40,035 bases of DNA from CAZTAR01 sp043813895 (GCA_043813895.1 JBDRKQ010000114.1:1-40035); one strand, 5' to 3'. Positions 8,289-16,874 are shown, numbered from the stretch's first letter. Notes: generated from the sequence alone by a model not told the origin. Made by a program: numbers and translations.

Positions 8289-8993
8289 TTACGGAATGAT
8301 GCCTAGCACGACAAGGAGCTGGATGATGAAGAGCAGCGTCGCATAGATTCCGCCAGGCACGAGGACCAGCGACCAGAGTGCGACTGCCCAGAACAACGAT
8401 GACTGGCCCACCTTGCCTGCGGTAAAGTCGTCACCGGACTGTGCGTCAATCTCCGCGGCGAGGTCCAGCAGTTGGGCGTTTGCCTCAACAAACGCATTCG
8501 CCTCGTCATCCAGGCTTGTCTTTGCGGTGGCGGCGGAGGGGGCCGACGGGGCGGAAGGCGCGCTGGGCGCGTTCGAGGTCCAAGCGGCCGGTCGCTGCCA
8601 AGTCGCTCCCTGATTGCTGGCGATCTGCGTGATCTCCCTGGCGTTGTTGATCAACAGGGTGACAGACTTGGAGCCGTTGGTCATGTTGAGGCTCGTGATG
8701 GCGGTCTCGCCGTTGACGGTCGCGAAGCTGCCCGAGATGTCGCGATCACTGTCGGGGTATACCACCCGAAACTGGTTCGTGGTATGGCTCAACTCCACCG
8801 CTGTGGCGCCGGCAAACTCGCTTCCGCTCAGCGCTTCGGCCAACGGATGATCCGCCGTCAACGCAATCGTCTGGTCGCCGATGAACAGCGCCGTGGCTGC
8901 GGAACCGCACCCGAGCGACCACAGGCTCAAGTTCAACATGAGCATGAGACAGAATACGGCCTTGAGCTTGAAGATGATCCTATAAGATTGCAT
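8289..8993 (-). CDS. Putative lipoprotein with Ala-Pro-Ser linker and C-terminal membrane helix
   Basis: A 234-residue protein starting at the ATG at 8993, where GGAGG lies 5 bases upstream. The frame itself is open to 9245, but that part shows no protein-like features. Residues 1-28 are a signal sequence ending SLGC (Cys29), a non-ideal lipobox. A small domain (~35-135) follows, with short beta-strand-like segments such as GDQTIALTADHPLAEAL and RVVYPDSDRDISGSF. Then comes a low-complexity linker of repeated APS units (~143-156), an acidic helix, and a strongly hydrophobic C-terminus (~198-234) that should span the membrane. The family is not recognised. A strong promoter about 250 bases upstream implies a long leader. 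Confidence 0.75.
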   Translation of the reverse strand: MQSYRIIFKLKAVFCLMLMLNLSLWSLGCGSAATALFIGDQTIALTADHPLAEALSGSEFAGATAVELSHTTNQFRVVYPDSDRDISGSFATVNGETAITSLNMTNGSKSVTLLINNAREITQIASNQGATWQRPAAWTSNAPSAPSAPSAPSAATAKTSLDDEANAFVEANAQLLDLAAEIDAQSGDDFTAGKVGQSSLFWAVALWSLVLVPGGIYATLLFIIQLLVVLGIIP

Positions 8994-9698
8994 GTTTTCC
9001 TCCGTTTTCTCGGTCGAATGTGACAATCGGCCGTCGACCGAACCAGCCCTGTTCCGAGGTGTTCTTCTGTTCCTCAACGCCCGCACAGGCAACCGTGAGC
9101 ACGCACCTCCGCAAGAGCCCACTCGCACGTTGTTGGCATGGCAGAAAGCGGAATGACCGCGTGAGATGCCCTCCGGCTCGAAACTCTGGTTTTGCCGCAC
9201 GCCGGCGAAAGCCGGTGACAAGCTGCGAATGCAGCGACAGATCACGGTCTCCTATATCAGGACGTGCACAGGCTGTCAAGGAATCTGCGGGAGCGGGTGA
9301 CCGGAGAGGTGCCTGCGTACCTGCGTCGGGTGCTGGGAGCCGATGCGGCCATGATGTGTGGTTCGCTGGAAGACGGTGATGGGTCCGCCTGTACGCATTC
9401 CAGGGCTGTCGATTATGACGATTATGACGATAGTGTGGAAGGCGGGGATCGCGCGAGCGGGGCGCTGCCGCCGCCTTGCTGCTGCGGTGCAAGGTGGAGG
9501 AGCGCCCCTTTTGCCCGTCACGTCACCCCCGACAGGGCACGGACTCGGCCTTCCGGAGGAGCGCTAGGGTGCTTCTTTCCCCCCCGGAAAATCAGATGAA
9601 CGCGGCCCAGTCAAGCCACGGCGTGGTGCGGATTGTGATCGCTTCCACCGTGACCGCCATGAACATCGGTCGAATCGGCGGAGTGTTTTAACAAGAGG
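8994..9698. other. Intergenic region holding a promoter and a long leader (705 bases)
   Basis: On the minus strand this contains the predicted promoter at 9251-9279 and a ~250-base leader for the lipoprotein gene. The leader includes a stable CCGGC-loop-GCCGG hairpin near 9202-9215. On the plus strand, a 111-codon frame at 9264-9599 has unnatural composition (for example DYDDYDD, then PPPCCCG) and no start signals, so I do not call it a gene. Confidence 0.5.
9251..9279 (-). promoter_or_regulatory. Sigma70-type promoter for the lipoprotein gene
   Basis: On the minus strand a perfect TTGACA (9274-9279) is followed by exactly 17 bases and then TATAGG (9251-9256). Transcription should begin near 9244, giving a leader of about 250 bases before the ATG at 8993. 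This is the best -35/-10 pair I found in the window. Confidence 0.6.
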
Positions 9699-10709
9699 TT
9701 GAGCAGGCTGTGCGGGGGCGCCGCCGCCGTGTTGCCGCCGCTATTGTCGGTCGTTCGACCGTTCTCGGAACGTGAGGTGATCCAAACGCTCGTGGGCGCT
9801 CGCGGCGGGTGCCGGCTGGTTGTTCCGCTAAGTCACCTGGCGGCGGCGCACAGTCGGCGTCTCGGTTGGCGTGCCAGTGGTTTCGTATCGTACGTTTCCA
9901 TTCGGTGGCTGGAAAAGCGGCGAACAACGGGAGGCGTTCGGCTGAGTCTTTTTGCGATCCAAACGAGTCTCTATAGCATCAAGCCGAAGGTGTGGGCCAG
10001 GGGCGATCGCCTTCATGCGCGGACCTCGTACCCAATCCAACTGCTTACGCTTGGCGTGTATGCCCGAAGGATGTTGGTCGACCGGGAGCGCCAGACCATC
10101 GAACTCGAGACCGACTGGTTCTGGTTCTTCAACCGCCGCCGTGTCATCCCGTTTCACCGGGTGGCGCACATTGATACGACCTACGGAAACGTCGGCACGT
10201 CATTCGGGTGGACCGACGCCGGGCTGGGGCGCACGGACAAGGAGGAGGTGTTTGCCGCAAGCCTGTTTCTGAAGGAGCCGGAGGAGCGGGTGAACTTATT
10301 TCGGTTCTTCGGCGACGGCGTGGTCAAGACAGGTGCTACGGGCGTGCTCTTTGGTGGAGACGATCTGATCGACTCGTACGGCGATCAGGCCGATCACTTC
10401 AAGTTCTTCATCAATGAGTTGCAGAAGTTCCTCCAGGTGCCGATTGGCGGGGCAGACTATATGCCAGTGAAAGACCACAAGACCGGCCTCCAATATCGGT
10501 GCAGCGCCTGCAAGCGGCCGTCGATTCCCGGGCGGGAGAAGTGTTGGATGTGCGGCAGCTTCGTCGAGCCGGTGGTGCCGTCGTTGGACGATGGTGAAGT
10601 GTCTGATTCGGCCGAGTGCGAGGTTGAGCGCAAGAAGCGTGATCAACTTCTCGATACCGGGTGGGATATCGGAGGTGCTTCGAGCAGAGAGGAGGTGACG
10701 AATGTCTAA
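9699..10709 (+). CDS. Conserved-looking hypothetical protein with C-terminal zinc ribbon
   Basis: The open frame spans up to 336 residues, but the true start is unclear. The TTG at 9699 gives a long low-quality N-terminus (~90 residues of Ala/Arg/Leu). The convincing part begins near KPKVWARGDRLHA (GTG at 9990). It continues as a beta-rich, PH-like domain: RRMLVDRERQTIELETDWFW, then NRRRVIPFHRVAHIDTTYG, then GVVKTGATGVLFGGDD. A four-cysteine zinc ribbon (YRCSACKRP...EKCWMCG) sits near residues 267-287, followed by an acidic tail. I recognise no named family and propose no function. It is followed by ~210 non-coding bases and then a convergent glycosyltransferase gene. Confidence 0.6.
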   Translation: MSRLCGGAAAVLPPLLSVVRPFSEREVIQTLVGARGGCRLVVPLSHLAAAHSRRLGWRASGFVSYVSIRWLEKRRTTGGVRLSLFAIQTSLYSIKPKVWARGDRLHARTSYPIQLLTLGVYARRMLVDRERQTIELETDWFWFFNRRRVIPFHRVAHIDTTYGNVGTSFGWTDAGLGRTDKEEVFAASLFLKEPEERVNLFRFFGDGVVKTGATGVLFGGDDLIDSYGDQADHFKFFINELQKFLQVPIGGADYMPVKDHKTGLQYRCSACKRPSIPGREKCWMCGSFVEPVVPSLDDGEVSDSAECEVERKKRDQLLDTGWDIGGASSREEVTNV

Positions 10710-10919
10710 CGTAACCTGGCAGAAACGATCTCATCGGACGGTTCCACGTTCCCGCAGATGGCTTCCGGGATCCCTGCCGTCGAGTGCGCGGCCCTCGATA
10801 ACGCCGGCGAAGTGCCGAGCATCGTGCGCGAATCCGCGGTAGGCGCTCGTTGCGTCGGGCGAACGCTGGCAGCGATCCAATCCGCACGGCCGTGCAACCG
10901 GCGAAACATATCGTAGCCC

Positions 10920-12056
10920 TCAATCGCTCGTTGAACCGTTAGCACGAGGTGGCAGGCCGGCGATCGCAGCATCCATTGCAGAAGCACGCTTCTCCCAACA
11001 GAACCGCGCGATGCAATCCTCGACACACTGCCTCAAACCGTCGGGCCAGAGGTGGCCTTTTTCGACTTGATCCGCCAGCGCGGCGAGCCGATCCGCCAGC
11101 GCCTCATCGGGCTCGTAGAAGAACGCACCATTGCCGGGCACATCGCTCAGCACTTCCGGGTACGCCAGGCGATTCGGCAGTAGGGGGTATGCGCCCGCGG
11201 CAACGGCCTCCACGGCGGCGATGCCGAAGAACTCGTGGCTGGCCGTGGATACGAAGACGTCGGCGCCGGCCAAGGCGGCTTCGTAATCTTCGCGCGCCTC
11301 CAGATATCCCCAGTGGTCAATGCAATCGGCGAACTCGACCCTGGCCTGCTGGAAGACGGCCGGGGAATCCGCGAACTGCTCCCCGATGACGCTCACGCTA
11401 AACGCAGCGCCCTGCGACCTCAGCCTCCGCAGTGCCGCGAAGAATGCATCCGGGTTCTTGTCGTGCTCCCAGCGCGCTGCCCAGAGCACGCGCATAGGAC
11501 CGCTCGCGCGTCCCCCACGCGGCGGGAACTGGTCGATACCCGGCGGGTAAACGCGCGACTTCCCCCTGATGCGATCCACGATGTCCATCGGCTGATAGTC
11601 CGGCATCCGCGCGAGGAACGGGCCCAGAGCGCCGATGAATTCATCCCGATGGAACGCCGTGTTGAACCACACTTCGGTTGCCGCCAGGGCCGTCGTGATA
11701 TTCGTGAAGGCGAAGTGGTGGTCGCGCTCGCGGGCGTCTCGTTCAGGATAGGTCAACTGGTTCTCGTGGAAGTAGACAACTGTCGGGAGATCGCGGACGG
11801 ACGGCGGCGCGAGACCGCGAAACTCCGCCAGGTTGAGCATGTCGGAGCAGAACACGCGATCCCAGCCTTGTCCTCGGGCAACGAGTTCGCCGACCTGATC
11901 CGCCAGCGTGATCGCCGCATGTCGCATCCGCCATTTCCACTTGTAGGCCGGAAGACCGAGGATCGTCCAGGCGTGTCGGCTGCGGTCGGACCAGCCGTCC
12001 AAAAAGGCCCGATGACTACCGCCGTTGTAGGGTTCAAGAGCGAGTATCCGCATCAC
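10920..12056 (-). CDS. DUF3524-type glycosyltransferase (tRNA-queuosine mannosyltransferase-like)
   Basis: A 378-residue GT-B-type glycosyltransferase. The N-terminus (ILALEPYNGGSHRAFLDGW, then WTILGLPAYKWKWRMRHAA and VVYFHENQLTYP) matches the DUF3524 domain. In animals this domain defines QTMAN/GTDC1, which mannosylates queuosine in tRNA-Asp. The C-terminal half (ADVFVSTASHEFFGIAAVEA) is an ordinary GT1/GT4 nucleotide-sugar-binding domain with the conserved Glu. Bacterial members have been named after the animal enzyme, but their acceptor is, as far as I know, not generally established. It is a single gene, divergent from a release-factor-like gene (117 bases apart), which makes a translation-related role tempting. 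It could also glycosylate another small acceptor. The start may be either of two adjacent ATG codons. Confidence 0.85.
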   Translation of the reverse strand: MMRILALEPYNGGSHRAFLDGWSDRSRHAWTILGLPAYKWKWRMRHAAITLADQVGELVARGQGWDRVFCSDMLNLAEFRGLAPPSVRDLPTVVYFHENQLTYPERDARERDHHFAFTNITTALAATEVWFNTAFHRDEFIGALGPFLARMPDYQPMDIVDRIRGKSRVYPPGIDQFPPRGGRASGPMRVLWAARWEHDKNPDAFFAALRRLRSQGAAFSVSVIGEQFADSPAVFQQARVEFADCIDHWGYLEAREDYEAALAGADVFVSTASHEFFGIAAVEAVAAGAYPLLPNRLAYPEVLSDVPGNGAFFYEPDEALADRLAALADQVEKGHLWPDGLRQCVEDCIARFCWEKRASAMDAAIAGLPPRANGSTSD

Positions 12057-12173
12057 ATTCCCCGTGGCAGCGATTGTATTCCCCCGGCTTCACGGACAGC
12101 AAGGTGATTGCGGCCGACATGACACGCGCCGGCCTTGCGGATATCGTTGAGCCGACAGAGGAGAAGCGGCCTC

Positions 12174-12707
12174 ATGACACGCCCTGGAGAACGTGACCGA
12201 TGGCTCGCGATGGACGACGCCGCGTTGCTCGCGGAGTGCCGCGTCGACACCTACCGCAGCAGTGGCCCGGGCGGGCAGCACGCGAACAAGACAAGCTCCG
12301 CCGTCAGGCTGCGTCATTCACCCAGCGGCCTGGCGGTCGTCGCGGAGGAGGAACGGTCACAGCACGCAAACAAGGCAAGAGCGCTGAAGCGCATGCGGCG
12401 GGCGATTGCCTTGAACTGCCGCGAGCCGATCACTCTCCCGTGGGAGCCGCCGAGGGCTTTCAGGAAGTGCCGCACGCCGGCTGGGCGGCTGGAGGTCTCT
12501 CGGCGCAATCCGATATACCCGCTCGTTGTCGCGGTCGTGTTGGACGCAATCGTGTCATCCGGAGGAAGCATGAGGGACGCAGGGGCGCTTCTGGGGCTCT
12601 CGACGGGGCAGCTATCCCGCTGGCTCACCGCTGACGGCAAGGTACTGGGCGCCGTCAACGAGGTGCGACGCGCCGCCGGCCTTCGTCCACTCTCCTCCGG
12701 ACGATAG
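12174..12707 (+). CDS. Peptide chain release factor-like (GGQ) protein
   Basis: A 177-residue protein with a class I release-factor catalytic domain. GGQ lies at residues 33-35 in SSGPGGQHANKT, followed by a conserved SSAVRLRH strand and an Arg/Lys-rich helix (SQHANKARALKRMRRAIA). It lacks the codon-recognition domains of RF1/RF2, so it cannot read stop codons. It belongs with ArfB/MTRFR-type factors that release peptides from stalled ribosomes, or with the shorter RF-like proteins. The C-terminus (~105-177) is not the basic tail of ArfB; it looks like a helix-turn-helix (MRDAGALLGLSTGQLSRWL). The ATG at 12174 has GAGGAG upstream, better than the earlier start at 12135. Confidence 0.88.
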   Translation: MTRPGERDRWLAMDDAALLAECRVDTYRSSGPGGQHANKTSSAVRLRHSPSGLAVVAEEERSQHANKARALKRMRRAIALNCREPITLPWEPPRAFRKCRTPAGRLEVSRRNPIYPLVVAVVLDAIVSSGGSMRDAGALLGLSTGQLSRWLTADGKVLGAVNEVRRAAGLRPLSSGR

Positions 12708-12886
12708 CTACGGGCCGAGGCGGGCGGACAGCCCACATCGCCGAGCCGACGACGATAATGTCGCGACTCTCCCCAAACTGCGGCCGAGACTTATTCCGAT
12801 GATAGAGGGAAGTCGAAAGGCGGAACGGCCGGCGGGATCGGTGCGCACTTTGCGGTCGGGCGGCCCGCTGACGTCAGGAGTGTCGC

Positions 12887-13999
12887 ATGAACTCGGCTGA
12901 AGCGTCCAGGGCTGCGAATCGCAGGCGACTGGTCGTCGTTTCGACGACGTTGGCCTGCCTGCTGGCCGTGGATGTTCTGGTACGCATGGGCGATGGCGAG
13001 CTGAGCGCGTTCTACGTCGATCCCTATCAGCGCAAACTCGACAAACTGCAAGACCTCTCCGTCAAGCCGGACGTCATCTTGATCGGGTCTTCTCGCACAA
13101 ACTACGGCCTCGTGCCCGAGGAATTCGAGCGGCTCACCCGCTGCAAGACATTCAACCTTGCCGTGCCCGCGTCGAAGGTCCTGGAATGGCGTCTGCTCGC
13201 GCGCGCGTGCGTCGACCGGGCGCGACCCCGGCTGGTTGTCCTGGGGGTGAACGCCAGCACCCTGCGGGCGGACTATCTGCCGGTGCCGGCCGCGCGGCAC
13301 TTGTTTACTGACCGTGACATGATCGACTACTGTCTGTCGGACGGCTGGTCGAACGAGGTCGTCGGGCACTACCTTGATCGCCGCATCGGGCCGGCGTGGG
13401 CGCTGTTTCACCGTCGCTTTGAGGTCAAGATGCTGATCCAGGAACAGGCCGGCTGCATTCTGCCCAAGTATGCGCAGCTTGCCTGCGAGCAGCGTCAGCG
13501 CACAGCCAAACCGTGCCCGAACGACGGCTTCGAGCACCCGTGGCTCTACGGTCGTCGGTCGCGCAGCCTCCAAGCGCAGTTGGACAAAGACGGGGATGCG
13601 GCAGTGTGGGCCGCCTCCGTGCCTGCTTTCTCCCCTGATGCCCGCGCGATTGGGCACTTTGACGCGCTGCTGAGTTGGTTCGGCGAGCAGCGAATACCGC
13701 TGATCGTCGCCTACATCCCGAACAGCCCGCGCACGACTCGGCGGTGGAAATCGGTCGAGCCGGTCATGATCGAAACCCTGGCGTCACTTTGCCACAATCA
13801 CGACGTTCCGTTTGTTCCTTGGTCTCGTGACGGCGCATCGTGGCGGAACCAAGATTACATCGAGGAGTTGCACGCCGGCCTGCCGCTGGCTCGGAGGATG
13901 AGCCGGCGAATCGCCGAGCGAATCGTCGCACTGGGCCTGCAGGATGACGGGACCCGACGGATCACCCAGATCCCCGAGGATGATGCCACACTGCCATGA
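12887..13999 (+). CDS. SGNH-like protein paired with an MBOAT acyltransferase
   Basis: A 370-residue protein with an N-terminal membrane anchor (~14-32) and a probable extracytoplasmic SGNH-hydrolase-like domain. The block-I motif ILIGSSRTNYG (65-74) supplies the likely nucleophile serine, and FNLAVPAS (89-96) corresponds to block II/III. The final catalytic block, normally DxxH, appears as EELHAGL, so the Asp may be replaced by Glu. AGGAG lies 7 bases before the ATG. The stop codon overlaps the start of the downstream MBOAT gene (ATGA), as in AlgI-AlgJ/AlgX or WssH-WssI pairs, where the SGNH partner receives or transfers an acyl group to a surface polysaccharide. The polysaccharide is unknown. 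Confidence 0.82.
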   Translation: MNSAEASRAANRRRLVVVSTTLACLLAVDVLVRMGDGELSAFYVDPYQRKLDKLQDLSVKPDVILIGSSRTNYGLVPEEFERLTRCKTFNLAVPASKVLEWRLLARACVDRARPRLVVLGVNASTLRADYLPVPAARHLFTDRDMIDYCLSDGWSNEVVGHYLDRRIGPAWALFHRRFEVKMLIQEQAGCILPKYAQLACEQRQRTAKPCPNDGFEHPWLYGRRSRSLQAQLDKDGDAAVWAASVPAFSPDARAIGHFDALLSWFGEQRIPLIVAYIPNSPRTTRRWKSVEPVMIETLASLCHNHDVPFVPWSRDGASWRNQDYIEELHAGLPLARRMSRRIAERIVALGLQDDGTRRITQIPEDDATLP

Positions 14000-15462
14000 T
14001 TTTCTCCAGTTGGCGATTCGCATTTTTCTTCCTTGCCGTGTTCGGTGTGTATTGGGTTCTACGCGGACGCCGAGCCCGCCACGTCTTTCTGCTCCTTGCC
14101 AGCTACTTCTTCTACATGTCGTGGAACCCGTGGCTCGTCTCGCTCATCGTCGGATCGACGGTGCTCGACTACTGCATCGGACTCAGGCTCGCCCGGACCG
14201 AGCGACCGAAATGGCGGAAACTCCTGCTGACGTGCAGTATCATGGGCAACCTAGGCATCCTCGCCATCTTCAAGTATGCGGATTTTTTCGTCGTCTCGCT
14301 CCGCGAGATGCTCGGCACGTGCGGCGTTCAGGCCAACCTGAGCACCCTCTCAATCATCCTGCCGGTCGGCATCAGCTTCTACACGTTTCAGACACTCAGC
14401 TACACGATCGACATCTACCGGCACCGGATCGCGCCGACGCGGTCGGTTGTCGATTTCGCGTTGTTTGTAGCGTTCTTCCCGCAGCTCGTGGCCGGGCCGA
14501 TCGTCAAGGCATGCGACTTCCTGCCGCAGTTGAGGACGGTCAAACGCTTCTCCTGGGAGCGGCTCGAATCGGGCACGGTCCTTTTCATGGTCGGCCTGAC
14601 GAAGAAGCTCCTGATCGCGGACTCGCTGGCCGCGTTGGTCGATCCCGTCTTCGCCGAGCCCTCGCGCTACGTTACCGCCGATCTCTGGCTGGCGATGTTC
14701 TGCTACGGTGGACAGATCTACTGCGATTTCTCCGGCTACACCGACATGGCCATCGCGGTGGCCCGGATACTGGGTTTCGAACTGAGGCCGAACTTCGCAA
14801 ATCCGTACCTCGCGATTAGCCTGACGGACTTCTGGCATCGTTGGCACATCTCGTTGTCGACGTGGCTGCGGGACTACCTCTACATCCCGCTCGGCGGTTC
14901 GCGCGTCGGACGCCTGCTGACCTACCGAAACCTGATGATCACCATGCTACTCGGCGGGCTTTGGCACGGGGCGAGTTGGACGTTCGTGATCTGGGGCGCG
15001 ATTCACGGGGCCGCACTGGTCGTCACCAAGCACGTGCGAGCGCTTCGCCGCCCGCCCGCGCCGCCGTTGCGCCGATATGTCGGCATCGCCGCGGGGTGGG
15101 CGGCAACGCTCCTCGTCGTGCATATCGCGTGGGTCTTCTTCCGGTGTCAGCCGATTGTGCCCATGGGGGCCGCCGAGCCGGAGCCGACGGTCGTCGCACT
15201 TCAGCGAGCGACCTATATTGTTACGCACCTGTTCGTTCCGGCCGAGGTCAGCGAGCCCCTGTGGCTGATGAACAAGCTCCCGATGCTCTGTCTGCTTGCG
15301 CTGATGGCGGCCATGCAGATATACGACGAGTGGGTCCGCCGCGGCCGGCCCGGGTTGGTCCTGCCTGCGCCGGTGGCAGGCGTGGGCTACGCCGCGTGGA
15401 TCATCGCGCTCGTGCTTCTGAGCCCGGAGAATGCCAGCCCGTTTATCTACTTTCAGTTTTGA
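13996..15462 (+). CDS. AlgI-type MBOAT O-acyltransferase
   Basis: A 488-residue polytopic membrane protein (about 10-12 helices) of the membrane-bound O-acyltransferase family. The family core is clear: KYADFF, LPVGISFYTFQ, FVAFFPQLVAGPI, DFSGYTDMAIA, FWHRWHISLSTWLRDYLYIPLGG and GGLWHGASWTF. The last motif carries the catalytic histidine H324. AlgI-type proteins move acetyl groups from a cytoplasmic donor across the membrane for O-acetylation of alginate, cellulose or other exopolysaccharides. The four-base overlap with the SGNH gene indicates one transcript and a shared reaction. No polysaccharide synthase is in the window, so the target is not known. Confidence 0.95.
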   Translation: MIFSSWRFAFFFLAVFGVYWVLRGRRARHVFLLLASYFFYMSWNPWLVSLIVGSTVLDYCIGLRLARTERPKWRKLLLTCSIMGNLGILAIFKYADFFVVSLREMLGTCGVQANLSTLSIILPVGISFYTFQTLSYTIDIYRHRIAPTRSVVDFALFVAFFPQLVAGPIVKACDFLPQLRTVKRFSWERLESGTVLFMVGLTKKLLIADSLAALVDPVFAEPSRYVTADLWLAMFCYGGQIYCDFSGYTDMAIAVARILGFELRPNFANPYLAISLTDFWHRWHISLSTWLRDYLYIPLGGSRVGRLLTYRNLMITMLLGGLWHGASWTFVIWGAIHGAALVVTKHVRALRRPPAPPLRRYVGIAAGWAATLLVVHIAWVFFRCQPIVPMGAAEPEPTVVALQRATYIVTHLFVPAEVSEPLWLMNKLPMLCLLALMAAMQIYDEWVRRGRPGLVLPAPVAGVGYAAWIIALVLLSPENASPFIYFQF

Positions 15463-15507
15463 GACTCACGCGATGTTCGCGGGATTCATCGTACGGCATA
15501 GGCAGTG

Positions 15508-15537
15508 TTTCCAGGGAGCGAATCGGAGCGTTATACT
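15508..15537 (+). promoter_or_regulatory. Possible promoter for asd
   Basis: TATACT at 15532-15537, with TTTCCA 18 bases upstream (15508-15513). If used, transcription starts near 15544, and the leader of about 150 bases contains the whole family A palindromic element at 15567-15655. Confidence 0.4.
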
Positions 15538-15566
15538 TTGCCACCGAACTTACTGTGTCCGGCATT

Positions 15567-15655
15567 CAGAGCCGCGCGCGTCAGTGAGCGGTCACTGCTC
15601 ACCGAGAGGGCCCTCACACATGGGCGTTGACCGCTCCCTCACGGTCGTGGCTCTG
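15567..15655 (+). repeat. Palindromic repeat family A, 89-bp copy
   Basis: The element begins CAGAGCCGCGCG and ends CGTGGCTCTG. Its two ~27-base arms are imperfect inverted repeats. It aligns along its full length with 33337-33426 (90 bp), and half of it recurs at 223-251. It contains no coding sequence, so it resembles a MITE- or REP-like mobile or transcribed hairpin. Confidence 0.75.
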
Positions 15656-15696
15656 AACGAATCGCCGCTGTTCAAACGCCCCCTGAGGACCGCCGC

Positions 15697-16698
15697 ATGA
15701 AGCCCAACATCGCTATCCTGGGCGCGACCGGCGCCGTCGGCCGCGAGTTCCTGACGGTCCTTGCCGACCGCAACGCTGATGTCGGCGAGTTGCGGCTGCT
15801 GGCCTCCGAGCGATCCGCCGGCAGAACGCTGCCTTTCCGTGGGAAAGAGCTTCCTGTCGAAACCGTTGGCTCGGACAGCTTCAATGGGATCGATATCGCC
15901 CTGTTCAGTGCCGGGGCCGCCAGCAGCCGTCAATGGGCGCCGGTCGCCACGCGGTCGCGCGCGCGCGTCGTGGACAACAGCTCGGCATTCCGCATGGAGC
16001 CCGACGTGCCGTTGGTCATCCCGGAGATCAATGCCGGCGCGATCGGCGATGCGCCGCTGATTGCCAATCCAAACTGCTCGACGATCATCATGAACGTCGT
16101 CGTCTGGCCGTTGCACCGGGTTCATCGTGTTTGCCGAATCGCCGTCTGCACGTACCAGGCGGCGAGTGGCGCGGGGCGAAGGGCGATGCTGGAGCTGGAG
16201 GACCAGACGCGCGACGTGCTGGCCGGCCGGCCTGTCGTGCCACGCGTACTCCCGTATCAGTCGGCGTTCAACCTCTTCAGCCATGACAGCAAGATAGACG
16301 AGAGCGGCTACAACGCCGAAGAGGTGAAGATGGTCTGCGAAACGCGGAAGATCTTCGGTGAGCCCGACCTCGCGGTCACAGCAACCTGTGTCCGCGTGCC
16401 CGTGCTGCGCGCGCACAGTGAAGCAATCAACCTGACGTTCGAGAAACCGATTGACGAACAAGAGGCCCGCGCGATCCTTGCAGACGCCCCAGGCGTGACG
16501 GTCATCGACGATCGCGAGGCGAATCGGTTTCCAATGCCGATCGACGCAACCGGCCAGGACGATTGCCTCGTCGGGCGCATCCGCCGGGACCTCAGCCAAC
16601 CCGATGGCCGCGGGCTGGAGTTGTTCGTCTGCGGTGATCAACTCCGCAAGGGCGCGGCGCTGAATGCGATTCAGATTGCGGAGTGCATTCTCGTCTAG
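15697..16698 (+). CDS. asd: Aspartate-semialdehyde dehydrogenase
   Basis: A 333-residue enzyme, normal length for the family. It reduces L-aspartyl-4-phosphate to aspartate semialdehyde with NADPH, the branch point to lysine/diaminopimelate, threonine and methionine. The N-terminal Rossmann motif is ILGATGAVGREF (7-18). The catalytic cysteine is C127 in IANPNCSTI. The substrate-binding VVDNSSAFRM and TYQAASGAG segments are intact, as is the later His in VLRAHSEAI. GAGGA precedes the ATG. It is followed by a perfect hairpin (16744-16768) and the separate coaX promoter, so asd is probably transcribed alone. Confidence 0.97.
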   Translation: MKPNIAILGATGAVGREFLTVLADRNADVGELRLLASERSAGRTLPFRGKELPVETVGSDSFNGIDIALFSAGAASSRQWAPVATRSRARVVDNSSAFRMEPDVPLVIPEINAGAIGDAPLIANPNCSTIIMNVVVWPLHRVHRVCRIAVCTYQAASGAGRRAMLELEDQTRDVLAGRPVVPRVLPYQSAFNLFSHDSKIDESGYNAEEVKMVCETRKIFGEPDLAVTATCVRVPVLRAHSEAINLTFEKPIDEQEARAILADAPGVTVIDDREANRFPMPIDATGQDDCLVGRIRRDLSQPDGRGLELFVCGDQLRKGAALNAIQIAECILV

Positions 16699-16743
16699 TG
16701 TTCCTTCACAAATGAAATGATGGATTGACAACGCACGAGGGTA

Positions 16744-16768
16744 CCACTGGCGGACAAGCCGCCAGTGG
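16744..16768. repeat. Perfect 10-bp inverted repeat, CCACTGGCGG/CCGCCAGTGG
   Basis: Two perfect 10-base arms flank a five-base ACAAG loop, 46 bases after asd. The sequence is a common intergenic palindrome of planctomycetes. It could end asd transcription, but there is no T-run, so I class it as a repeat. Confidence 0.6.
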
Positions 16769-16865
16769 CACCCATCTTACCCTTGTATCCCTCACAGGAC
16801 GCGTGACGGAGCACTAGAATGACAGCGATGAAAAGCGTGTTGACGGTCGCCGTATTCCATGGCTC

Positions 16866-16874
16866 TGGTATAAT
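16866..16874 (+). promoter_or_regulatory. Extended -10 promoter for coaX and the GTPase gene
   Basis: TGG followed by a perfect TATAAT (16869-16874) lies 30 bases before the GTG start of coaX. A TTGACG at 16840 is 23 bases from the -10, too far to act as a normal -35, so this would work as an extended -10 promoter. Confidence 0.55.

Noticed and set aside
9180..9245. Possible c-di-GMP (GEMM) riboswitch in the lipoprotein leader, from a GCGGCAAAACC-like stretch
   Set aside because: The second conserved block (GGGACGCAAAGCC) and the tetraloop-receptor pairing are not present.
9264..9599. 111-codon frame with DYDDYDD repeat
   Set aside because: Unnatural composition, no start signals, and it overlaps a strong opposite-strand promoter.
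16840..16874. TTGACG/TATAAT pair before coaX as a full sigma70 promoter
   Set aside because: The spacer is 23 bases, too long; only the extended -10 is kept.
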